From an uncultured Oscillospiraceae bacterium (lineage in GTDB: Bacteria > Bacillota > Clostridia > Oscillospirales > Oscillospiraceae), in contig CAKTZP010000071.1 of NCBI GenBank assembly GCA_934636045.1, positions 1-10,320 on the forward strand: 10,320 bases of DNA. The letters run 5' to 3'. Below, piece after piece: positions 6,089-10,320 of this stretch. The number at the start of each line of letters is the position of its first letter. The first letter of the stretch is position 1. Position numbers and translations under genes: made by a program. The notes under the pieces were generated by a model. That model was given only the letters and a program-made list of their open reading frames with translations. It was not told the DNA's origin and did no database searches.

Positions 6089-7864
6089 TTGGGAAGGTGC
6101 CTCAGGAATTACCGCGGCTGGACGGCTGCGGCGGCTGTTTTTGGCTGGCTTGAGGTTGCCTTAGAGGTACTGATCCCGATGCTGATGTCCGTCATTGTCG
6201 ACGGCGGTCTGTACCGGGAAGAAGATTTTATGCTGCGCTCCCTGTTCCCCGACGCGCTGGTGGCCGACCGCGACCGGTTCGTGCTCACCGTCGGCGGGAT
6301 CATGGTGGGCGTAGCTTGTCTGTCCATGGCGTGCGGCCTGCTCAGCGCCCGCTGCTCCGCCATTTGCAGCCAGGGCTTTGCGAAGAACCTGCGCTCGCTG
6401 CTGCTGGAGAAGATTCAGAGCTTTTCCTTCGCCAACACCGACCATTTTTCCACCAGCAGCCTGATCACCCGTGCGACAACGGACGTCACCGCCGTGCGCA
6501 CCACGATGTACCAGCTTCTGCGCACGATGACGCGCGCGCCGATCATGCTGGTGCTGGCTACGGCAATGGCTTTCACCGTCTCGGCGCATCTTGCGGTCAT
6601 TTTTCTGATCGCCATTCCGGTGCTGCTGACGGTGCTGCTGGTTTTGATGCGCATCGGCAAGCCGCGCTTCCGCAGGATGCTGGTCAAAACGGACGCCATG
6701 AACCGCGCCGTGCAGGAAAATCTCGTCAGCAGCCGCGTGGTCAAGGCCTATGTCCGCGGCGGCTATGAGACTGACCGCTTCTGCGAAACGACAGAGGAGC
6801 TTCGCCGGGCGCAGCTGGCCTCCGGACGGCTGTTCACCCTGACCGGTCCGATCCAAATGGGCATCATGTGGGCGTGCACCATCGTCCTGCTGCTCATCGG
6901 CGGCCGGGAGATCATTTTCTCGACGACGGGCCTTCTCACCGGCGAGCTGGTGAGTCTGGTGTCGTACTCGACACAGGCGGTGTCCTCGCTGACGATGATC
7001 TCGTGGCTCATCATGTCGCTGTCTCGCGGGCAGGCGTCCATGCGCCGCATCAACGAGGTCTTTGACGAGCCGCTCGACATTGCCGACGGCCCGTCCGACG
7101 CGCCCGTGGCCGACGGCTCGGTCGATTTTGAGGACGTCTGCTTCAGCTACACGAACGACCCGAACAAGCTCAACCTGCGCCACATCGATCTGCACATCCG
7201 CAGCGGTGAAACCGTCGGCGTCATCGGCGGCACGGGCGAGGGCAAGTCCACGCTCGTGAACCTGATCCCGCGGTTTTACGACACGCTTTCCGGCACGGTC
7301 AAGGTCGGCGGGCGCGACGTGCGCGAATACACCCTTGAGGCGCTGCGCAGCGGCGTTTCCATGGTGCTGCAAAACGGCACGCTCTTTTCCGGCACGATCC
7401 GCGACAACCTGCGCTGGGGCGACCCGAACGCGGACGACGACGAGCTGCGCCGCGCCTGCGCCATTGCCTGCGCGGACGAGTTCATCGACCGCTTCCCCGA
7501 CGGCTATGACACGCTGCTCGAGCAGAACGCCGCGAACCTCTCCGGCGGTCAGAAGCAGCGCCTGCGCATTGCCCGCGCCATCGTGAAGAAGCCGAGAATT
7601 CTGATTTTAGACGACTCGACCAGCGCCGTGGACATGGCGACGGACGAGCACATCCGCCGCGGCATGAAAACCGCGCTGCCGGGCACGACGAAGATCATCA
7701 TTGCCCAGCGCATTGCGTCGATTTTGGCCTGCGACCGCATCGTCGTGCTCGACGAGGGCAAGCTCTCCGACGTCGGCACCCACGAGGAGCTCATGCAGCG
7801 CAGCCATATCTACCGCGACGTTTATGACAGCCAGATGCGACAGGAGGCGACGGCAAATGCCTAA
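6089..7864 (+). CDS. Heterodimeric ABC exporter subunit with degenerate ATPase site (start uncertain)
   Basis: A membrane half-transporter: six helices (about 13-40, 65-95, 150-168, 169-190, 253-275, 288-312) then an ATPase domain (about 345-591). Numbering from TTG 6089, Walker A is GGTGEGKST (380-388, K386), the Q-loop is VLQNGTLFSG, and the signature is canonical LSGGQ (484-488). The catalytic Glu after Walker B is Asp (LILDDSTS, D509) and the switch His is Gln (IIIAQR, Q540). This is the degenerate-subunit pattern of heterodimeric exporters such as TM287/TM288 and BmrC/BmrD. Its partner is the next gene, overlapping by 8 bases. Likely cargo is hydrophobic drugs or lipids, but specificity is not visible. 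No ATG or GTG opens this frame after the stop at 6032; TTG 6089 is the only usual start codon. The better ribosome site AGAAGGAAGG (6033-6042) sits 10 bases before ATC 6053, so the true start may be there (603 residues). Confidence 0.92.
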   Translation: MGRCLRNYRGWTAAAAVFGWLEVALEVLIPMLMSVIVDGGLYREEDFMLRSLFPDALVADRDRFVLTVGGIMVGVACLSMACGLLSARCSAICSQGFAKNLRSLLLEKIQSFSFANTDHFSTSSLITRATTDVTAVRTTMYQLLRTMTRAPIMLVLATAMAFTVSAHLAVIFLIAIPVLLTVLLVLMRIGKPRFRRMLVKTDAMNRAVQENLVSSRVVKAYVRGGYETDRFCETTEELRRAQLASGRLFTLTGPIQMGIMWACTIVLLLIGGREIIFSTTGLLTGELVSLVSYSTQAVSSLTMISWLIMSLSRGQASMRRINEVFDEPLDIADGPSDAPVADGSVDFEDVCFSYTNDPNKLNLRHIDLHIRSGETVGVIGGTGEGKSTLVNLIPRFYDTLSGTVKVGGRDVREYTLEALRSGVSMVLQNGTLFSGTIRDNLRWGDPNADDDELRRACAIACADEFIDRFPDGYDTLLEQNAANLSGGQKQRLRIARAIVKKPRILILDDSTSAVDMATDEHIRRGMKTALPGTTKIIIAQRIASILACDRIVVLDEGKLSDVGTHEELMQRSHIYRDVYDSQMRQEATANA

Positions 7865-9680
7865 AGTCGAGCTTCGGAACTATCGCAAGGCGCAAACACC
7901 GTTCGGCACCCTGCTCCGTCTGTTCCGTTACTTTAAACACTGCAGGCCGATTCTGATCTGCGCCGTGGCGTCCATCCTGATCTACGCAGGCGCGACCATC
8001 GCCACGACCTACTGCATGAAGCCGCTGGTGAACCTGCTGAAGGAGACCGGCCTCGCCCCGAGCGAGACCTACGCCAAGTACATCTCCCTGCTGATTGGCC
8101 TTGCCGCGCTGTATCTCTTAAGCGCGATCACAAACTATCTGCTCAACCGGCTGATGCTCGAATGCAGCGCGGTCATCATGCAGAAGCTGCGCACAGAGCT
8201 GTTCGGCAAAATGCAGCAGCTGCCCATCCGCTATTTCGACGAAAACACCAACGGCAGCCTCATGAGCTACTTTACCAACGACATCGAGGCGACAAACGAG
8301 CTGCTGCAGCACGCCATCACGCAGATGCTCATCTCCGTCACCTCCCTGCTCGGCACAATCGCCATGATGCTGGTGCTGTCGCTGAAGCTGTTCGCGCTGA
8401 TGGTCATTTTAGCAGGCATCGTCGTCGCCGCCGTCCGCATCATTACGAAGATCAGCGGCCGCAGCTACCGCGAGCAGCAGAAAAACGCCGCCGAGGTCAA
8501 CGGCTACATTGAGGAAATGATTGCCGGCCAGCGCGATATCAAGGTCTTCACCCACGAAAAAGAGGTCATGGACGACTTTGAGCCCATCAACGAGCGCTAC
8601 CGCCGCTCGTCGACCACCGCGACGACCGCAACGTCCATCGTCGGCCCGATCCTGAATAACCTCTCGCACATTTTCTACGCCCTGACCTGTGCGGTCGGCG
8701 TCCTGTGGCTCCATGAGGACGGCGCGGGCGGCGTGCTGATCGCATTTTTGAACTACATCCGCAACTTTGCCGACCGCGTCAGCCAGATTTCCGAGCAGTT
8801 TAACGCCATCATGCTGGCCTTGGCGGGCGCGGAGCGTATCTTCACCGTGCTGGACATGCCGCCCGAGGTCGACGAGGGCAAGGCCACGCTCGAGCAGAAC
8901 GGCCGCGACTATTTCTGGGTCAAGCCCGGCGGCGAGCGCGTGCCCCTGCGCGGCGACGTGCGGTTCTATGACGTTGACTTTTCCTATGTGCCGGAAAAGC
9001 CGGTGCTGCAAAGGCTCTCGCTCTATGCCAAGCCCGGTCAGAAGATTGCCTTCGTCGGCTCCACCGGCGCGGGCAAAACGACCATCACAAACCTCATCAA
9101 CCGCTTTTATGACATTCAGGCCGGCCAGATCACCTACGACGGCATCGACGTCCGCGACATCCGCAAAAGCGACCTGCGCCGCTCGCTCGGCATCGTTTTG
9201 CAGGATACGCACCTGTTCACCGGTACGGTCATGGAGAACATCCGCTACGGTAAGCTCGACGCCACGGACGACGAGTGCATCCGCGCCGCGAAGATTGCCA
9301 ATGCGCACTATTTCATCTCCCACCTGCCGCAGGGCTACGACACCATGCTCTATTCCGACGGTGCAAACCTCTCGCAGGGGCAGCGCCAGCTGCTGGCCAT
9401 CGCCCGCGCGGCGGTCAGCGAAGCGCCGGTGCTGATTTTGGATGAGGCGACCTCCTCCGTTGACACCCGCACGGAAAAGCTCATCGAGCGCGGCCTCGAC
9501 GGCCTGATGCACGGCCGCACCGTCTTTGTCATCGCCCACCGCCTGTCCACCGTGCGCAATGCCGACGCGATCTTGGTTCTGGAAAGCGGCAAGGTCATCG
9601 AGCGCGGCAGCCACCACGACCTGCTTGAGCAGAGGGGTAAGTACTATCAGCTCTATACCAACATGACCGAGCTGAGCTGA
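7857..9680 (+). CDS. Heterodimeric ABC exporter subunit with the catalytic ATPase residues
   Basis: A 607-residue half-transporter and partner of the preceding gene. Membrane helices lie at about 33-52, 77-97, 155-177 and 178-197, with two more around 280-325. A 20-30 residue linker (QNGRDYFWVKPGGERVPLRG region, about 345-365) precedes the ATPase domain; I recall such an insert in clostridial homologues. The ATPase domain has Walker A GSTGAGKTT (401-409, K407), signature LSQGQ (505-509), Walker B LILDEATS with catalytic E530, and switch His H561 (VIAHRLST). The non-consensus LSQGQ faces the degenerate site of the first subunit, while E530 and H561 face its canonical LSGGQ, leaving one competent site per heterodimer. 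The ATG at 7857 follows AGGAGG (7842-7847) by 9 bases and overlaps the upstream stop in ATGCCTAA, giving coupled translation and a likely 1:1 product ratio. In-frame positions upstream are rejected because they lie within the first gene. Confidence 0.95.
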   Translation: MPKVELRNYRKAQTPFGTLLRLFRYFKHCRPILICAVASILIYAGATIATTYCMKPLVNLLKETGLAPSETYAKYISLLIGLAALYLLSAITNYLLNRLMLECSAVIMQKLRTELFGKMQQLPIRYFDENTNGSLMSYFTNDIEATNELLQHAITQMLISVTSLLGTIAMMLVLSLKLFALMVILAGIVVAAVRIITKISGRSYREQQKNAAEVNGYIEEMIAGQRDIKVFTHEKEVMDDFEPINERYRRSSTTATTATSIVGPILNNLSHIFYALTCAVGVLWLHEDGAGGVLIAFLNYIRNFADRVSQISEQFNAIMLALAGAERIFTVLDMPPEVDEGKATLEQNGRDYFWVKPGGERVPLRGDVRFYDVDFSYVPEKPVLQRLSLYAKPGQKIAFVGSTGAGKTTITNLINRFYDIQAGQITYDGIDVRDIRKSDLRRSLGIVLQDTHLFTGTVMENIRYGKLDATDDECIRAAKIANAHYFISHLPQGYDTMLYSDGANLSQGQRQLLAIARAAVSEAPVLILDEATSSVDTRTEKLIERGLDGLMHGRTVFVIAHRLSTVRNADAILVLESGKVIERGSHHDLLEQRGKYYQLYTNMTELS

Positions 9681-9714
9681 CCCTCGCGCCGTTGGCGGCA
9701 TGATCGATAGCGCC

Positions 9715-9741
9715 GTAGGGCGGTGTGCCCTCACACCGCCG
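9715..9741 (+). repeat. Hairpin repeat copy with a different, compensated stem
   Basis: Led by GTAGG, GGCGGTGTG (9719-9727) pairs with CACACCGCC (9732-9740) across the loop CCCT. Relative to the other copies, two stem positions differ and both partners have changed to keep pairing. The frame around it (GTAGGGCGG at the start, CCGCCG at the end, CCCT loop) is unchanged. It follows the ABC operon stop by about 35 bases, lacks a T-tract, and may act as a weak transcript end or stabiliser. Confidence 0.8.
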
Positions 9742-9989
9742 CGAATTCCGAGCGCAGAAACGATGGTGCCTACAACGGGACGTCGAGGACGCCGCCCCCT
9801 CGCGCCGCAGCGCATGTATCGACGTGGCTTGCACCGCGTTAAAAAGCTCCCTCTGGACGAAGGCGCTGGCGCGCGGAACGCGCGACTGAGGGATTGCGGC
9901 CTTGTGCAGCAAGGACGGCGGGCGGAGCCCACCAAGCAATCTTGCTGTGGGCAGCGGATACCTCCTTGCCAAAATTCCCCGTTTTGGCG
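9742..9989. repeat. Repeat-derived intergenic block with nested inverted repeats
   Basis: No supported gene lies between the ABC operon and the lipoprotein promoter. The block contains TCCCTC (9848-9853) paired with GAGGGA (9888-9893), enclosing the hairpin CGCGCG (9870-9875)/CGCGCG (9879-9884). A second nested structure has outer arms GCAAGGA (9909-9915)/TCCTTGC (9963-9969), middle arms GCCCAC (9927-9932)/GTGGGC (9947-9952), and inner CAAG (9933-9936)/CTTG (9941-9944). The 13-mer GCAGCAAGGACGG (9906-9918) recurs at 5918-5930 in the ABC leader. On the minus strand the first part reads like the widespread Firmicutes intergenic repeat ending in CCAGC...GAGGGAGC, a recollection not checked here. 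It is best read as degenerate MITE-like sequence. Confidence 0.6.
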
Positions 9990-10018
9990 TTGACATGGCG
10001 GCCGCACCGTGTTACAAT
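9990..10018 (+). promoter_or_regulatory. Promoter of the lipoprotein gene
   Basis: A perfect -35 box TTGACA (9990-9995), a 17-base spacer and TACAAT (10013-10018, one mismatch from consensus) precede the lipoprotein start by about 33 bases. It is the closest match to the sigma-A consensus in the window and shows that the lipoprotein is transcribed independently of the ABC operon. Confidence 0.85.
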
Positions 10019-10051
10019 ACCCACGAAACCTACAGAAAGGACTGTTTTTTC

Positions 10052-10320
10052 ATGAAAAAAATCATTGCTTTGACCCTCGTGGTACTTTCGCTGGTGCTGT
10101 GCCTCGCCGGCTGCGGCGCAGCGACGGAAGCCAAAAAGGAGCCCACCGCCGGCGACCTCGTCGTGACAATGATGGACGACTACTACGCCTACCTTGACGA
10201 TGCTTCGCAGAACCACTGCTGCATCCAGTACTTCACCCCGGTCGTCACCGCCGAGACCAACAACGCCGACGGCACCGTCACCGTCACCGGCCTTGTCAAC
10301 GGCAGCGCCATGTACATTAC
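10052..10320 (+). CDS. Secreted lipoprotein of unknown function (N-terminal part, cut by window end)
   Basis: The first 89 residues of a protein that continues past the window. It starts with MKK, a hydrophobic stretch (residues 4-19) and the lipobox LAGC with C21 as the lipidation site, so it is expected to be exported by Sec, cut by signal peptidase II and anchored on the outer face of the membrane. After a short Ala/Glu/Lys linker comes an acidic segment, MMDDYYAYLDD (about 40-50), a Cys-Cys pair at 56-57, and a Thr/Val-rich beta-like stretch. No known substrate-binding family is recognisable from this part. The ATG at 10052 follows AGAAAGGA (10034-10041) by 10 bases. A strong promoter lies just upstream. 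Most of the gene is out of view, so no function is assigned. Confidence 0.85.
   Translation, partial: MKKIIALTLVVLSLVLCLAGCGAATEAKKEPTAGDLVVTMMDDYYAYLDDASQNHCCIQYFTPVVTAETNNADGTVTVTGLVNGSAMYI

Noticed and set aside
5907..6164. A small open frame in the ABC leader that might be a leader peptide or a regulator remnant
   Set aside because: It crosses the hairpin repeat and enters the ABC gene out of frame; no ribosome binding site precedes it and no regulator motif (for example a helix-turn-helix) is visible.
9700..9993. A 97-codon plus-strand open frame in the repeat region
   Set aside because: It lies wholly within inverted repeats, has no ribosome binding site and encodes an Arg/Pro/Gly-rich string without domain features.
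8409..10007. A 532-codon minus-strand open frame opposite the second ABC gene and the repeat block
   Set aside because: It mirrors the ABC ATPase domain, runs into repeat sequence, has no ribosome binding site at its start that I could see and shows no domain.

Overview
The window is a GC-rich segment with Gram-positive expression signals: AGGAGG-type ribosome binding sites 7-9 bases before the starts and sigma-A-like promoters with 17-base spacers. Gene content includes a flavodiiron protein of the type used by strict anaerobes, a PepD-type dipeptidase, and a paired ABC exporter of a kind common in Clostridia. Together with the GC-rich hairpin repeats between genes, this suggests an anaerobic gut clostridium of the Oscillospiraceae/Ruminococcaceae type. 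The taxonomic call is inference from gene families and sequence style, not from a marker gene.

Layout. Positions 1-674 carry a HAD phosphatase (+). It converges across a shared hairpin terminator on pepD (-, 735-2156). A compact divergent promoter region (about 2195-2262) fires pepD leftward and a 92-residue zinc-ribbon/cysteine-rich protein rightward (2286-2564). After a probable terminator, the flavodiiron gene (2718-3863) starts from its own near-consensus promoter. A 220-bp gap holds three tandem hairpin repeats and a strong intrinsic terminator. A cation diffusion facilitator (4084-5283) and a GNAT acetyltransferase (5280-5825) follow with an ATGA overlap. Next comes a promoter with a 20-bp dyad over its -10 box and a leader of about 200 bases that contains another hairpin repeat. 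It precedes two overlapping half-transporter genes (about 6089-7864 and 7857-9680). About 300 bp of repeat-derived sequence (9681-9989) lead to a consensus promoter and the start of a lipoprotein gene cut by the window edge.

How the genes work together. The zinc-ribbon protein and flavodiiron protein lie in tandem but have separate promoters; an oxygen/NO-defence association is plausible but only positional. The two ABC proteins almost certainly form one heterodimeric exporter: the first has a degenerate ATPase site (Walker B Glu replaced by Asp, switch His replaced by Gln) and the second carries the complementary LSQGQ signature with intact catalytic residues. CDF and GNAT are translationally coupled, though no shared function is evident.

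Most genes here are ordinary. The features worth a second look are the dispersed hairpin repeats, whose stems covary between copies; the operator-like dyad and long leader of the ABC operon; the lack of an ordinary ATG start for the first ABC gene; and the structured repeat block before the lipoprotein. I found no convincing new multi-gene system.
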